From Amphritea sp. 1_MG-2023 (GTDB lineage: Bacteria > Pseudomonadota > Gammaproteobacteria > Pseudomonadales > Balneatricaceae), in the NCBI RefSeq assembly GCF_030547545.1, contig NZ_JAUOQE010000028.1, positions 1 to 61,638 on the forward strand: a stretch of 61,638 nt of DNA, given 5' to 3'. Both the position numbers and the translations under genes were made by a program. Positions 1 to 9,648 of this stretch are shown piece after piece; position 1 is the stretch's first letter, and every line of letters starts with the position of its first letter. The notes beneath the pieces were generated by a model. That model was given only the letters and a program-made list of their open reading frames with translations, ran no database searches and was not told the origin of the DNA.

Positions 1-77
1 GATGATGTTTGGCTTGTAGATGGTTAATCGCGACGGGGGCGTCGCTCGCTACAAAGGCAGATATAAATCGTAGGGTG
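1..77. repeat. Direct repeat, copy 1
   Basis: The first 77 bases recur essentially identically at 1320-1396. Each copy leads directly into a REP-like head (GTAGGGTG). The two copies lie on either side of the transposase gene at 471-1001, so the segment between them may have arisen by duplication or recombination of a REP-rich stretch. No coding content was seen. Confidence 0.85.
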
Positions 78-430
78 CCGGTGAGCCTTGCGAACCGCAC
101 CAAGCATGATATTTGGTACATTAAATCGCCACCGTATTAACACTACCACCGGTGCGGTTCATGCTTCACCACACCCTACATAACAACCCATCACGCCAAC
201 ACAACGTAGGGTGCCGGTGAGCCTTGCGAACCGCACCAAGCATGATATTTGGTACATTAAATCGCCACCGTATTAACACCACCGGTGCGGTTCATGCTTC
301 ACCACACCCTACATAACAACCCATCACGCCGATACAACGTAGGGTGCCGGTGAGCCTTGCGAACCGCACCAAGCATGATATTTGGTACATTAAATCGCCA
401 CCGTATTAACACCACCGGTGCGGTTGATGA
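69..430. repeat. REP/BIME-like array, about 2.7 tandem units of 133-136 bp
   Basis: Units begin at 69, 205 and 338. Each has a head that starts GTAGGGTGCCGGTGA and ends GAACCGCACC (first copy 70-101). An inverted tail, GGTGCGGTTC to CACCCTAC (first copy 151-179), can pair with the head, so each unit forms a long imperfect palindrome. Units 1 and 2 differ mainly by a 3-base indel in the spacer, and unit 3 is truncated near 430. Repetitive extragenic palindromes of this kind are the usual substrates of RAYT transposases, and one is encoded immediately to the right. Confidence 0.85.
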
Positions 431-470
431 ATTTTCACGCCGATAAACATAAACACCATTAACGCAATTA

Positions 471-1001
471 TCATTCACCAACATCCAACGTTTCATCGCC
501 ATCCCAAGCCCAATTTTCTGAATAAATGCCGCGTTTTACATAGGAATGGAAGCTGGAATAAGGCCAATCGCACACACTTTCAACCCAACCGTGTTTCACG
601 GGGTTCCAATGGATATATTCAATATGATGGCGTAAATCCCGCTCGTCTCTTATCAGATGTTCCCAATAACGGCGTTGCCAAATACCGCGTTCGCCGCGTT
701 TAATACGGCTTTGGCTTCGCTTTTCGGTGGCGGGTATCGCGCGAGAGAAGTTCGCTTTAATCAATGCCCAGCGTTTTTGATAATCCGCATCATCGGGCGG
801 TAGCGTCCAAAGGCAATGTAAATGATCGGGCAATATCACGATGGCATCTAGCGAAAAGGGGTATTGATGTTTAACGTTACGAAAAGCGGCTCTTAAAGCG
901 CCGATTTGATTGATTAATAAATGTTGATGATAACGTTCGGCGCAATTCACCGTGAAAAAATACGTTCCACCTTGAACCTTTATTCGTCGATAATCGGGCA
1001 T
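471..1001 (-). CDS. REP-associated tyrosine transposase (RAYT, TnpA_REP)
   Basis: This 176-aa protein belongs to the Y1 (HUH) transposase family, single-domain nucleases that cut and join REP hairpins as single strands. The HUH metal-binding pair lies in DHLHCLW near residue 60. The conserved C-terminal block contains IWQRRYWEHLIRD and YIHWNPVKHG, the signature of the REP-associated group. The start is the ATG at 1001, preceded by GGAGGG at good spacing. The length is normal for the family and no frameshift is seen, so the gene may be active. REP-like palindromes flank it on both sides (69-430 and 1120-1525). It lies downstream of flgL but is not part of the flagellar operon. Confidence 0.93.
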   Translation of the reverse strand: MPDYRRIKVQGGTYFFTVNCAERYHQHLLINQIGALRAAFRNVKHQYPFSLDAIVILPDHLHCLWTLPPDDADYQKRWALIKANFSRAIPATEKRSQSRIKRGERGIWQRRYWEHLIRDERDLRHHIEYIHWNPVKHGWVESVCDWPYSSFHSYVKRGIYSENWAWDGDETLDVGE

Positions 1002-1119
1002 TCCTTGCCCTCCATTTGAATCATAATAAATTGATGATATTGGTTTGATCGACCATTCAGCGGTATGAAATTGATCGATTCATTGGCATAACCGTAGCAA
1101 ATGATACCATTCCGCCGCT

Positions 1120-1525
1120 GATGCGGTTGATGAATTTTCGTGCCGGAATAACATTACCAACGGTGCGGTTCATGCTTCACCACACCCTACATAACAACCC
1201 ATCACGCCAACACAACGTAGGGTGACGGTGAGCCCTGCGAACCGCACCAGATATTGAATCGCAACGGTGTGATGTTTTTGTAGGAGGCGTGCTGGCATGC
1301 CCCTTGGGTACCTCACGCCGATGATGTTTGGCTTGTAGATGGTTAATCGCGACGGGGGCGTCGCTCGCTACAAAGGCAGATATAAATCGTAGGGTGACGG
1401 TGAGCTTGCGAACCGCACCGGCAGATTAAACACATCAACATCATCGAACATCACCATCGGTGCGGTTGATGAATTTTCACGCCGGAATAACATCACCATC
1501 GGTGCGGCTCATACTTCACCGCACA
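1120..1525. repeat. REP-like repeats, scattered heads and tails
   Basis: This gene-free stretch between the RAYT gene and flgL holds more copies of the array at 69-430. Heads begin at 1216 and 1388, in a GTAGGGTGACGGTGAG variant. Tails (GGTGCGGTTCATGC or GGTGCGGTTGATG) lie near 1157, 1460 and 1500. The copies are more degraded than those on the other side of the transposase gene. From 1002 to 1119 nothing is recognised beyond the transposase gene's leader. Confidence 0.75.
1320..1396. repeat. Direct repeat, copy 2
   Basis: This is the second copy of the 77-base segment at 1-77, including its junction with a REP head. It lies between the RAYT gene and the end of flgL. Confidence 0.85.
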
Positions 1526-1576
1526 CGACATAATAAACCGATACGCTGGAACAACCTCTCCATCGCGGTTTCCGAG

Positions 1577-2866
1577 TTATCTTAGGTAATCAAAGAGGGA
1601 TAATGAGGATATGCGGCTAAAGGTTGCCTGTGCTGCTTGTAGGGTCACTTCTTCTAAACTAAATTGACTGATCACATCGGCTAAATCGGCATCTTCCAAT
1701 GACGATATCGCCGATTCCGTTTGTAGCTTAAAGTCTAAGTTTGAACTGCTCACATATTCTAGGCTTTTTAAACGCGACCCCACCACGGCTCGCGCTTCGA
1801 TGTTACGTTCGGCGGCGGCTTCAAACTGATCTAAGCCCGTGGCGATCGCTTCATTGAATGCATCTTTATTAGCGGTGGTTAGCGGTGTTGCCAGCACATC
1901 GGCCAGGTCCATCGCTATATCCAATACATTCTTGGTTTCCGGCGTGACATTCACCTTAATCTCATTGGCGTTGGCTATATCGGCTGGGGCATTCAGTTCA
2001 AACTGCATGCCTAATAAATCAACCTGTAGCGGTGTCGTTGCTAGATCGCCAGCAGCAATATTGCTGAGGGGATTACCCGCGGCATCATTCACATATTGTC
2101 CGCCACTATCGATGACACTGTATGTGTATGCACCCGACGTTGGTTCGCTCACCTGAATAGTTAAGTCCCCCAAGCCGCGGGTCGCTGCTTGAAAACGTTG
2201 TTCTGCGGCACTATCGGCAAAGGCGGCATTGGTCACGAAGGGATCTGTCGCGGCAAGATTGGCATCATAGACAGCCTGACCGGTGAGATTTATTTGCAGA
2301 TCGCCTTCTACCGCTTCAAACAGGAACTGCCCAGAATCATTGGAGGGCACAAACAGATCGCTACCGACTTGAATCGATCGCTGTCCCGCATCGCCATTAT
2401 ATTCATAGCGGCCGTTTGATAATTCGGTATACGGCTTGGTCGAGCCTTTGCTACCCGCGAAAAGGTATTCGCCTTCGGAATCCTGCGTATTCATCAAACC
2501 GGCAACATAGTCGGTGAGTTGATAGAGTTCCTGCGAGATCGATGCCCGATCCTGATCGGCCAACACACTACTCCCCGCCTGAACCGTCAACTCACGCATA
2601 CGATCGACGGCGGTATTGATATCATCAAGAATCGTTTCTTCCATCTCTAGGCGACGGGTCGTGACATTGATATTGTCATCGTACTTTTCGTATTGCGCCA
2701 ACTCTCGCTCTAACTTAACAATCTGCGCGGCGGCCACCGGATCATCGGAAGGGTTTAATAGCTTTTTTCCTGTCGATATTTGTTCTTGCAGACTGGCCAG
2801 TCGTGTTTGTGACTGCTGCATATTATTAATCGATGTCAGGTATTGTTGCTGGGTTGAGATACGCAT
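1577..2866 (-). CDS. flgL: Flagellar hook-filament junction protein FlgL (HAP3)
   Basis: FlgL is the second of two junction proteins joining the hook to the filament and is exported by the flagellar type III apparatus. The N-terminus MRISTQQQYL and the C-terminal FSRISSLSLFDYLR are flagellin-type ends that form the axial coiled coil. A variable middle domain gives 429 aa, longer than enterobacterial FlgL. The start at 2866 is preferred because GAGGAGG lies 6 nt upstream; a TTG two codons earlier overlaps this ribosome-binding site. It follows flgK by only a few bases and is the last gene of the flgF-flgL run. No clear terminator is seen before the REP region. Confidence 0.97.
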   Translation of the reverse strand: MRISTQQQYLTSINNMQQSQTRLASLQEQISTGKKLLNPSDDPVAAAQIVKLERELAQYEKYDDNINVTTRRLEMEETILDDINTAVDRMRELTVQAGSSVLADQDRASISQELYQLTDYVAGLMNTQDSEGEYLFAGSKGSTKPYTELSNGRYEYNGDAGQRSIQVGSDLFVPSNDSGQFLFEAVEGDLQINLTGQAVYDANLAATDPFVTNAAFADSAAEQRFQAATRGLGDLTIQVSEPTSGAYTYSVIDSGGQYVNDAAGNPLSNIAAGDLATTPLQVDLLGMQFELNAPADIANANEIKVNVTPETKNVLDIAMDLADVLATPLTTANKDAFNEAIATGLDQFEAAAERNIEARAVVGSRLKSLEYVSSSNLDFKLQTESAISSLEDADLADVISQFSLEEVTLQAAQATFSRISSLSLFDYLR

Positions 2867-2878
2867 GATCAACCTCCT

Positions 2879-4912
2879 CTATATGCTGCTTAGCAGACTA
2901 TCAAAAATCGTTTGCGATACACTGATGAGCTGTGCAGACGCTTGATATGCCTGTTGAAATTGCACCAACTTCGCGGCCTCTTCATCCAAGTTAACACCGG
3001 ATAGACTCGCTTTAGCGCTCTCGGTGGTCTCGAGTACTGAAAGATTGGCCGTGGCGGTAATCTGTGAATTGGCAGTACGGGTGCCGATACGCTCGACGAG
3101 ACTACCATAGGCATCTTGATAAGAAGCCCCATCCATCACATCGGCAATTTGCAGGCTCGAAATCGCTAACGCATTGCTGTTATCTGAGACACCGTCTTGG
3201 TTAAACTCGAAACGAAAGCGATCACCGGCCATCGGCTGATTATTAATGGTAATCGCAAAGCCATCGACCTGAATCTCACTACCGGGGGTATAGGTCTGAT
3301 TTTCCAGAGCAACGCTGCCGCTACCGGTATCCAGCTCAAACACTTGTGGATTATCCGGTTGGCTAATATCGTAGACGGTATAGCTTAATGGATCGCTATT
3401 GTTAAACACGATATCCAGCGGTGGATTAAGCGCGCCGGGTGTGGCAAAAGCATCGGCACTGCGATCGGTGATTGTCGTACTCGCCACGCCCGAGCCTTGA
3501 TTTTGTGTATCGGCGGTCACCCTTAATGGCGAGGCGAGCGCTAGTTCGCGCCCGTCTTGAATCGCTAGTGACAAATCATCCGCACCGCTGCGTACCGGCT
3601 GAATCGCGAAACTATCGCCTTTACTAAAACCATTGGTCGTTTCAATGGTGACTTTGATACCATCAACGGCAAACGATAGAGATGAGCCATCGGTTGCCAG
3701 AAAATATTCACCCTGATCCACCGCGGCAATACCATCACTGGTTGTTGCACCCGTCTCTTGTGTCAGTTGATTCAGGTTAATGCGTTGACCATCGCTACTG
3801 CGCACCAGGGTGAATTGATTCTGACTGCCCACCATCAATTCATAATCGGTGGCTTGCAGCTCGGCAACCGCATCAATCTCTACCCGTGCCGTTGTCACGA
3901 TCGCGTTGTTATCGGAGTGTGCGGTAATACGCTCCAGCTGTGATGACAGGTCATTCACATCTTTAAATAGATTGCCGCCAAATTCATTATTAAGATCGAT
4001 ACCCACCTGATGCTGAGCATTCATGCTGTCGGCAAAACTAATGGCGATGCGCCCTAGTTCATCACGCGCATCATTGAGTTCTTCATTACGGTATTGCAGC
4101 AAACCACCTAGCTTACCGCCACTGATCTCATCATCAATATTGGTCAGATTACCCGCGATTACCACCCCGACCTCTTTTTGCGTCGCATCGGGATCACCCT
4201 TGAGCGATACCACCTGATTAACCGATTGCCCAATCACCAATGGCTGACCATTACCGATAAAAATACTGTAATCACCGGAACTCTGATCAATCACCGTGAC
4301 ACCGACAATTTCGGCTAACTGATTGGTTAAGCTATCGCGTTGATCTTGTAGCTCGTTAACGGAGTTATTCGATGCTGACGCTAGGCTAATACGGCCGTTC
4401 AAATCGGCAATATTGGTCGCCAAACTAGTCACCTGACCGGCCAAGCTATCGACCATGCCATTGACTGTCTCATTTTGCCGTTGAATATTGGCATCGACAT
4501 CGTTAAATCGCTGTACTAAGGATTCGGCCTGCGCAATAAATAGCTCGCGATTCGGTATTGAAACGGGGTCGTCTACCACATTCTGTAGCGCACTAAAATA
4601 ATCATCCATCGACGCAGAGACACTGGTCGTACTGGAAGCTAGGGTATTGTCGAGCTGTTCGGCCAAGCCGGCAAATGTCGATGACTGATTATAAGCAGAG
4701 AGGTCGGTCCATAATTGTTGCGTCATAAACTGATCGGCGATGCGTTCAACATCGATGACATACACACCGCCCTGATCAACACGACTAACCAGATCGACTC
4801 GCTGACGGCTATAGCCATCGGTATTCACATTACTGATATTTTGGCCGACCGTCGCCAGCGCCGATTGATTCGACTGCAGCGCCTGAACACCAATATTCAA
4901 CAAATTGGACAT
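2879..4912 (-). CDS. flgK: Flagellar hook-associated protein FlgK (HAP1)
   Basis: FlgK is the first hook-filament junction protein. Its N-terminus, with IGVQALQSNQSALATVGQNI and then NVNTDGYSRQRV, is the conserved axial rod/hook motif. The C-terminus, rich in FQQAYQASAQLISVSQTIF, matches the FlgE/FlgK end. At 677 aa it is larger than the ~550 aa of enteric FlgK; the extra sequence lies in the surface-exposed middle. GGGAG lies 8 nt before the ATG. An 84-bp gap separates it from flgJ upstream and about 12 bp from flgL downstream, so it is probably cotranscribed with both. Confidence 0.97.
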   Translation of the reverse strand: MSNLLNIGVQALQSNQSALATVGQNISNVNTDGYSRQRVDLVSRVDQGGVYVIDVERIADQFMTQQLWTDLSAYNQSSTFAGLAEQLDNTLASSTTSVSASMDDYFSALQNVVDDPVSIPNRELFIAQAESLVQRFNDVDANIQRQNETVNGMVDSLAGQVTSLATNIADLNGRISLASASNNSVNELQDQRDSLTNQLAEIVGVTVIDQSSGDYSIFIGNGQPLVIGQSVNQVVSLKGDPDATQKEVGVVIAGNLTNIDDEISGGKLGGLLQYRNEELNDARDELGRIAISFADSMNAQHQVGIDLNNEFGGNLFKDVNDLSSQLERITAHSDNNAIVTTARVEIDAVAELQATDYELMVGSQNQFTLVRSSDGQRINLNQLTQETGATTSDGIAAVDQGEYFLATDGSSLSFAVDGIKVTIETTNGFSKGDSFAIQPVRSGADDLSLAIQDGRELALASPLRVTADTQNQGSGVASTTITDRSADAFATPGALNPPLDIVFNNSDPLSYTVYDISQPDNPQVFELDTGSGSVALENQTYTPGSEIQVDGFAITINNQPMAGDRFRFEFNQDGVSDNSNALAISSLQIADVMDGASYQDAYGSLVERIGTRTANSQITATANLSVLETTESAKASLSGVNLDEEAAKLVQFQQAYQASAQLISVSQTIFDSLLSSI

Positions 4913-4996
4913 ATTTAAACTCCCGGGAACACGCTATCGGCAAGGCAGGGAGCAGACAGGTTTCACCATGTTATCCCCCTCTATAGCGACCAATCA

Positions 4997-6106
4997 TTAA
5001 CTTTCTTTAGTGTCTGACTCAAGGTTACGTCCAGCCAACACATCCCCATCAAAAATACGACTTATCTTCTGCGCATACTCAGGATCGGTGGCATAACCCG
5101 CTTGCTGTAGGCCATTCAGGTAGTCATAGGGATCACCGGCCTGTTCGAGCGCCTGCTGATAGCGACTACTGTTCTGTAAAAAATCAGCGTAATCGCGAAA
5201 ACTCTGTTCATAAGAGTCATACACGCGGAACGCGGCCCTCTCTTGTTGCGCAACACCATCACGAAATTCAACCGTGCCGACCTGTGCTTTTTCACCTTCC
5301 CAGCGACTATCGGCCTTAATATTGAACAGATTATGGCTCGTACCGCTGTCAGACGTTTGAATCACATACCGGCCCCAGCCGGTTTCTAGCGCCGCTTGCG
5401 CCAATAACACCTTAGGATCAACGCCCAGCTCGGCGGCGACATTCTCGGCTAAGGGCAACAGCGTCTCGACAAACTGTTCGGGGGTTTCAAAGCGCTGCGG
5501 TATCGAGGCGCTATCAACGTTATCGGCGCTCACCGTAGCCGCAGACACGGCTGAAGTTGACTCGGTGGCATCCGTCGCGGCCAATACCGATGTACTGTTC
5601 GTTATCTCACTCGCCGAGACAACATCCGCCGCCGTCGCCTCTTCAAGCGCTTGACTGTTCGCCTGAGCCCGACCCAAAATAGCCGAGGCCGCCATACTCG
5701 CGGCACTATCCACGGTGCGATTTAACAGCCGTTCAGAGGAAGATAGTGGCATTAAGCGATTATCTTCTTCCTCATTTGCGATACGCGGATCAACCTGACC
5801 ACCCAACTGCCGTACCAATATTTCGGCTAAACCAAAGCCTTTATTTTCGGCGATCTCTTTGGTCAACTGGGTATCACCCATTTGTTGATAAAACTCCACC
5901 TGAGGGCTATTGAAATAACTGTCTTCGGAAAAGCTAGCATTCGCTTCGCGCATACTTTTGACCAACATATTCAAAAACAGCTGTTCAAACTGTTCAGCCA
6001 CCCCTTGCAGCGCCGCCGGATCGTTATCCTTTGCCTGCTGCCGCAACTTGTTCATTTCACCTAATTCGGTGTAGAGCTGAGCGTGTTGACTCGCATCGGT
6101 TTTCAT
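4997..6106 (-). CDS. flgJ: Flagellar rod-cap / peptidoglycan hydrolase FlgJ
   Basis: This dual-domain protein of 369 aa caps the growing rod and opens the peptidoglycan. Residues about 15-110 form the rod-binding domain (EQFEQLFLNMLVKSMREAN). A Ser/Ala/Thr-rich linker follows to about residue 205. A glucosaminidase-family domain then carries AALETGWGRYVI, with the probable catalytic Glu. Beta- and gammaproteobacteria have this fused form; many other bacteria have a separate hydrolase. The start is 2 bp downstream of the flgI stop, indicating cotranscription. Confidence 0.96.
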   Translation of the reverse strand: MKTDASQHAQLYTELGEMNKLRQQAKDNDPAALQGVAEQFEQLFLNMLVKSMREANASFSEDSYFNSPQVEFYQQMGDTQLTKEIAENKGFGLAEILVRQLGGQVDPRIANEEEDNRLMPLSSSERLLNRTVDSAASMAASAILGRAQANSQALEEATAADVVSASEITNSTSVLAATDATESTSAVSAATVSADNVDSASIPQRFETPEQFVETLLPLAENVAAELGVDPKVLLAQAALETGWGRYVIQTSDSGTSHNLFNIKADSRWEGEKAQVGTVEFRDGVAQQERAAFRVYDSYEQSFRDYADFLQNSSRYQQALEQAGDPYDYLNGLQQAGYATDPEYAQKISRIFDGDVLAGRNLESDTKES

Positions 6107-6108
6107 TA

Positions 6109-7203
6109 TCAGATCACTATCAATTCGGCTTTCAGGGCACCGGCTTGTCGCAAGGCTTCGAGAATGGCCATCAGATCACCCGGCGCCGCCCCCACCTGAT
6201 TAACAGCTTCAACAATATCCTGCAATGAAGCGCCCGGAGAAAATTCAAACATATGACCACTCCCCGCATCCACCTCAATTCCGGTGCGCGGCGTGACGAC
6301 GGTATTACCTGCGGCCAACGCATTAGGCTGATCAACGACCAAGTCTTCGGTGATGGCGACGGTCATCCCGCCATGGGTTATCGCTACCGGCGATACACGC
6401 ACATTCTGACCAATAATAATGGTGCCGGTACGTGAGTTAATAATCACCTTAGCCACTTCTTGGGCGGGCTGTACTTCCAAATTTTCCAACACCGATAAAA
6501 ATGATACCCGCTGATTCGGATCACGAGGGGCCGACACGCGTATCGAGGTTGCATCCATCGCCTGCGCCATGCCCGGCCCCAACAAGCTATTCACCTGCTC
6601 GGCCACACGTCGCGCCGTGGTAAAATCGGCATGATTAAGATTCAACACCAGACTATCACCCTGCCCAAAGGCATTGGGCACCGTCCGTTCCACCGAGGCA
6701 CCACCGGGTATACGTCCGACACTGGGCACATTAAGTGATAAGCGTGATCCATCCGAACCCTGCACACCAAATCCTGAGACAACTAAGTTACCCTGTGCAA
6801 TTGCATAAATTTGACCATCGGCACCTTTCAACGGTGCCATAATCAAACTACCACCGCGCAGACTCTTAGCATCGCCAATGGTTGATACGGTAACATCGAT
6901 CATCTGACCCGGCTTAGCAAAAGGCGGCAGATCGGCATGCACCGCCACCGCAGCAATATTTTTTGAAGAGGGATCGGTACTCGGCGGAATCGCCACACCG
7001 AAATTATTCAACATATTGCGAAAGGTGGCCGAGGTAAACGAGGTTTTATCCCCCGTGCCATCGAGACCGACAACCAGACCATAACCCACTAATTGGTTAC
7101 TTCGCACCCCTGCCACTGAGGTCAAATCTTTGATGCGTTCGGCATTAGCCGTGCTGCTCAACAACAACCCGATCAACGCCAGTATGCAGAAACGATTCAT
7201 CAT
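6109..7203 (-). CDS. flgI: Flagellar P-ring protein FlgI
   Basis: FlgI forms the periplasmic P-ring around the rod in the peptidoglycan layer. The chosen start at 7203 gives [17 protein letters not shown]-type Sec signal peptide, then [20 protein letters not shown], the invariant mature start. It is preceded by GGAGA. A longer reading to 7284 would overlap flgH and add 27 unconserved residues, so it is rejected. Length is about 364 aa, matching E. coli FlgI. The C-terminal [15 protein letters not shown] is conserved. It lies 19 bp after flgH. Confidence 0.97.
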   Translation of the reverse strand: MMNRFCILALIGLLLSSTANAERIKDLTSVAGVRSNQLVGYGLVVGLDGTGDKTSFTSATFRNMLNNFGVAIPPSTDPSSKNIAAVAVHADLPPFAKPGQMIDVTVSTIGDAKSLRGGSLIMAPLKGADGQIYAIAQGNLVVSGFGVQGSDGSRLSLNVPSVGRIPGGASVERTVPNAFGQGDSLVLNLNHADFTTARRVAEQVNSLLGPGMAQAMDATSIRVSAPRDPNQRVSFLSVLENLEVQPAQEVAKVIINSRTGTIIIGQNVRVSPVAITHGGMTVAITEDLVVDQPNALAAGNTVVTPRTGIEVDAGSGHMFEFSPGASLQDIVEAVNQVGAAPGDLMAILEALRQAGALKAELIVI

Positions 7204-7222
7204 TTTTCTCCGTTTCATCCGC

Positions 7223-7897
7223 TTAAAATGGCCACAGCGGGCCGATAAAGAATTTTGACAGCCAACCCATCGAGTTAGAATCATTCAGTGCACCCGAACC
7301 ACTGTAGGTGATACGCGCATCGGCTAACTGAGTCGAGTTCACGGTATTACTCGACGAGATATCCTGAGGCCGAATCATGCCGCTGACGCGAATATATTCA
7401 TCGCCCTGATTGAGCGTTAACCACTTTTCACCCTTAACGATCATCAATCCGTTAGGCAATACTTCATGCACGGTCACGGTAATATCGCCATCGAGACTAT
7501 TGCTCATATCGGATGACCCTTCACCATCAAACTCCGTATCAGAATCACCGCTATCATAATTTAACGGTCGCCCCATGACCGACGCCTGCTGTCCAAAAAT
7601 AGTCGGCGCCGCAATCGTCTGCGAACTGGTCTTATCGATTGAGGTTTTATTGCTCTTACTTGAAGAGGTGCTTTCTTCCAACACCACCGTAATGATATCG
7701 CCGACTCGATGTGCACGACCATCACCATACAAATTATTACTCGTTGCCGCATTGAAGATCGAACCGGTAACTTCACGCGGGGCCTGCATCGCTTGAGCTC
7801 GCACCGGCGCAAAGTGAGGGTTATCCGGCTTTGGCACGGTGCTAGAACATCCGCCTAAAATAAACACGGCGGTCAGCATGGCTAAGCGTAATTTCAT
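7223..7897 (-). CDS. flgH: Flagellar L-ring lipoprotein FlgH
   Basis: FlgH forms the outer-membrane L-ring bushing. The N-terminus has a lipoprotein signal with lipobox LGGC (Cys17), so the mature protein is lipid-anchored. [20 protein letters not shown] and the C-terminal [14 protein letters not shown] are family hallmarks. It is 224 aa, normal for the family. It sits between flgG and flgI in the standard flgFGHIJKL order. Confidence 0.97.
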   Translation of the reverse strand: MKLRLAMLTAVFILGGCSSTVPKPDNPHFAPVRAQAMQAPREVTGSIFNAATSNNLYGDGRAHRVGDIITVVLEESTSSSKSNKTSIDKTSSQTIAAPTIFGQQASVMGRPLNYDSGDSDTEFDGEGSSDMSNSLDGDITVTVHEVLPNGLMIVKGEKWLTLNQGDEYIRVSGMIRPQDISSSNTVNSTQLADARITYSGSGALNDSNSMGWLSKFFIGPLWPF

Positions 7898-7919
7898 CGG
7901 TTATCTCCTCAACTCAGGT

Positions 7920-8705
7920 TTACAGGTTTTGTGTCACATAGGACAACATCTGATCCGCCGTGGAGATGACTTTTGAGTTCATTTCATAGGCTCGCTGAGT
8001 GGTGATCATATTCACCAGTTCTTCAACGGCATTCACGTTCGAACCCTCCAACATCCCTTGTCTTAGCTGCCCCGTGCCACCTTCACCCGGATTGGATAAA
8101 GTCGCATTACCACTAGCCGCTGTTTCAATATAGAGATTTTGACCAAAGGATTGTAGCCCCTGAGGGTTAGCAAAATCCGCCAATTGCAACTGACCGATCT
8201 CTTGTGGTGTGGCATCGCCCTGCACCACCACGCTGACAACGCCGTCAACGCCAACCGTCATCGACTGTACTTCATCGGGCAGGGTTAGGCCGGGCTCCAA
8301 GATATACCCTTCGGAGGTAACGATTTCATTATCAGCATTTAACTGAAACTGTCCGTGACGGGTATAACCGGTATCGCCGTTAGGCATGGTAATCGGCCAA
8401 AAGCCGCGACCTTCGATAGAGATATCGAAAGATTCACCGGTTGTTTCTAACTCACCCTCCTGAAACAGCTTTTGTGTACCTGCCACTCGTACACCCGAAC
8501 CAAGCTGCAAGCCGGACGGTAACTGTGAATCATCGGCGGTCTGTGCACCGGGCTGTCGCTGAATCTGATACATCAAATCTTCAAAAACCGGACGATCTTT
8601 TTTAAAGCCAACGGTACTGACGTTGGCCAAGTTGTTGGAAATGATTTTCAGGGAGGTATCCTGCGCACTCAAACCTGTTTTGGCTACAAAGAGAGCTCCA
8701 TGCAT
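7920..8705 (-). CDS. flgG: Flagellar distal rod protein FlgG
   Basis: FlgG is the distal rod subunit. It is 261 aa, almost exactly the E. coli length. The N-terminal MHGALFVAKTGLSAQD and NNLANVSTVGFKKDRPVFED are the rod-protein signature. The C-terminal MLEGSNVNAVEELVNMITTQ is the conserved axial helix. It lies 36 bp downstream of flgF. Confidence 0.97.
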   Translation of the reverse strand: MHGALFVAKTGLSAQDTSLKIISNNLANVSTVGFKKDRPVFEDLMYQIQRQPGAQTADDSQLPSGLQLGSGVRVAGTQKLFQEGELETTGESFDISIEGRGFWPITMPNGDTGYTRHGQFQLNADNEIVTSEGYILEPGLTLPDEVQSMTVGVDGVVSVVVQGDATPQEIGQLQLADFANPQGLQSFGQNLYIETAASGNATLSNPGEGGTGQLRQGMLEGSNVNAVEELVNMITTQRAYEMNSKVISTADQMLSYVTQNL

Positions 8706-8741
8706 ACTTATTCTCCAGCTGTTTTAAAGTTCATTATTCGA

Positions 8742-9485
8742 TTATTGAAGTGACAGTATCTGTGTCGCGGCAGAGGAGTTCTCTTCTGCGGTTTTCATCA
8801 TTTTCACATGCATCTCAAACTGACGTGCCAGATCGATCACGGAGGTCAGTTCGGATATCGAGTTAACATTACTCGATTCTAAAAAACCGGAACGCAGTTT
8901 CACACCCGCTGCCGCTTCCAGCGGCTGATTATTGCCGCTATGCATCATGCCATCGACGCCCTTCACTAACTCAGCGTTATCGGGATTCACCATCTTAATA
9001 CGATCCAGAATCGCTAACTCACTGGCCGTATCACCCGCGGGGCGAATGGTAATGGTGCCATCACCGCCAATATCCAGCTGTTCAAAAGGGGGTAAGGTAA
9101 TCGGTATACCGCCATTACCCATCACTTGTTGACCCGACTGCGTCACCAACTGATTTAAACTGTTAATCTGTAACTCGCCCTGACGGGTATACGCTTCATT
9201 GCCGTCGGCATCGACAACGGCTAACCAGCCATCGCCATCAATGGCAACATCCATGGCACGGCCGGTTTGCATCAATGTGCCACTCGACATATTCGTCCCG
9301 GGACGTTCTGCCATGGCGTAGACTCTGGAATCATAGCCATCGCCTTCAACCTGCATCGCCCGCGCCTGAGCGAAGTCAGCCTTGAAGCCGGTGGTGGTTG
9401 CATTCGCTAAGTTATTCGCGTGAGCTTGTTGCGAACGCATATTTTCCCGTGCGCCACTCATTGCCAGATACAACACTTTGTCCAT
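8742..9485 (-). CDS. flgF: Flagellar proximal rod protein FlgF
   Basis: FlgF is a proximal rod subunit of 247 aa. MDKVLYLAMSGARENMRSQQ and the NNLANATTTGFKADF motif mark the N-terminus; FLESSNVNSISELTSVIDLA marks the C-terminus. The ATG at 9485 has a GGGG-type ribosome-binding site. It opens the flgFGHIJKL transcription unit: a terminator (9600-9625) and a sigma-54 promoter (9566-9581) lie between it and flgE. Confidence 0.97.
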   Translation of the reverse strand: MDKVLYLAMSGARENMRSQQAHANNLANATTTGFKADFAQARAMQVEGDGYDSRVYAMAERPGTNMSSGTLMQTGRAMDVAIDGDGWLAVVDADGNEAYTRQGELQINSLNQLVTQSGQQVMGNGGIPITLPPFEQLDIGGDGTITIRPAGDTASELAILDRIKMVNPDNAELVKGVDGMMHSGNNQPLEAAAGVKLRSGFLESSNVNSISELTSVIDLARQFEMHVKMMKTAEENSSAATQILSLQ

Positions 9486-9497
9486 TGAATACCCCGT

Positions 9498-9534
9498 TTG
9501 CCGCCTTCACGCTAAAACGGTCAGAGATTGCCGC
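9498..9534 (-). promoter_or_regulatory. Two GCGGCAA heptamers in the flgF leader
   Basis: On the minus strand GCGGCAA occurs at 9534-9528 and 9504-9498, between the predicted sigma-54 start site (~9554) and the flgF ATG. The same heptamer is repeated four times beside the flgB sigma-54 promoter. These are inferred binding sites for the flagellar enhancer-binding activator (FlrC/FleR type). Activator sites downstream of the start point are known for some Vibrio flagellar promoters. Confidence 0.45.
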
Positions 9535-9565
9535 TTTAGTGGTTTAAATTCACTAACAGGTAAAA

Positions 9566-9581
9566 TGCAATGCTTGTGCCA
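9566..9581 (-). promoter_or_regulatory. Sigma-54 (RpoN) promoter of flgFGHIJKL
   Basis: The minus strand reads TGGCACAAGCATTGCA, a near-perfect match to the sigma-54 consensus TGGCACG-N4-TTGCW with the GG and GC exactly 12 nt apart. It lies just after the flgE terminator and about 80 nt before flgF, so transcription should begin near 9554. RpoN control of flgF is known in Pseudomonas and Vibrio. Confidence 0.9.
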
Positions 9582-9599
9582 ACCTTTCACACAGACGCA

Positions 9600-9625
9600 A
9601 AAAAGGCGACCGAGGCCGCCTTTTT
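9600..9625. terminator. Rho-independent terminator after flgE
   Basis: AAAAAGGCG (9600-9608) pairs with CGCCTTTTT (9617-9625) around an 8-nt loop. The A and T tracts on both sides make it bidirectional. It ends the flgBCDE message 24 bp past the flgE stop and separates it from flgF. Confidence 0.88.
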
Positions 9626-9648
9626 ATGAACTGCACTAGCGTGTTATA

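Noticed and set aside
69-430. CRISPR array
   Set aside because: Units are ~135 bp with conserved spacers and internal dyads, and no cas genes are present; they are REP-like elements.
299-502. 67-aa minus-strand frame through the REP array
   Set aside because: It reads palindromic repeat DNA, overlaps the end of the RAYT gene and has no ribosome-binding site.
4932-4939. GCCGATAG on the minus strand upstream of flgK, like a sigma-28 -10 box
   Set aside because: No TAAA-type -35 at the 11-nt spacing; the nearest GAAA is too far.
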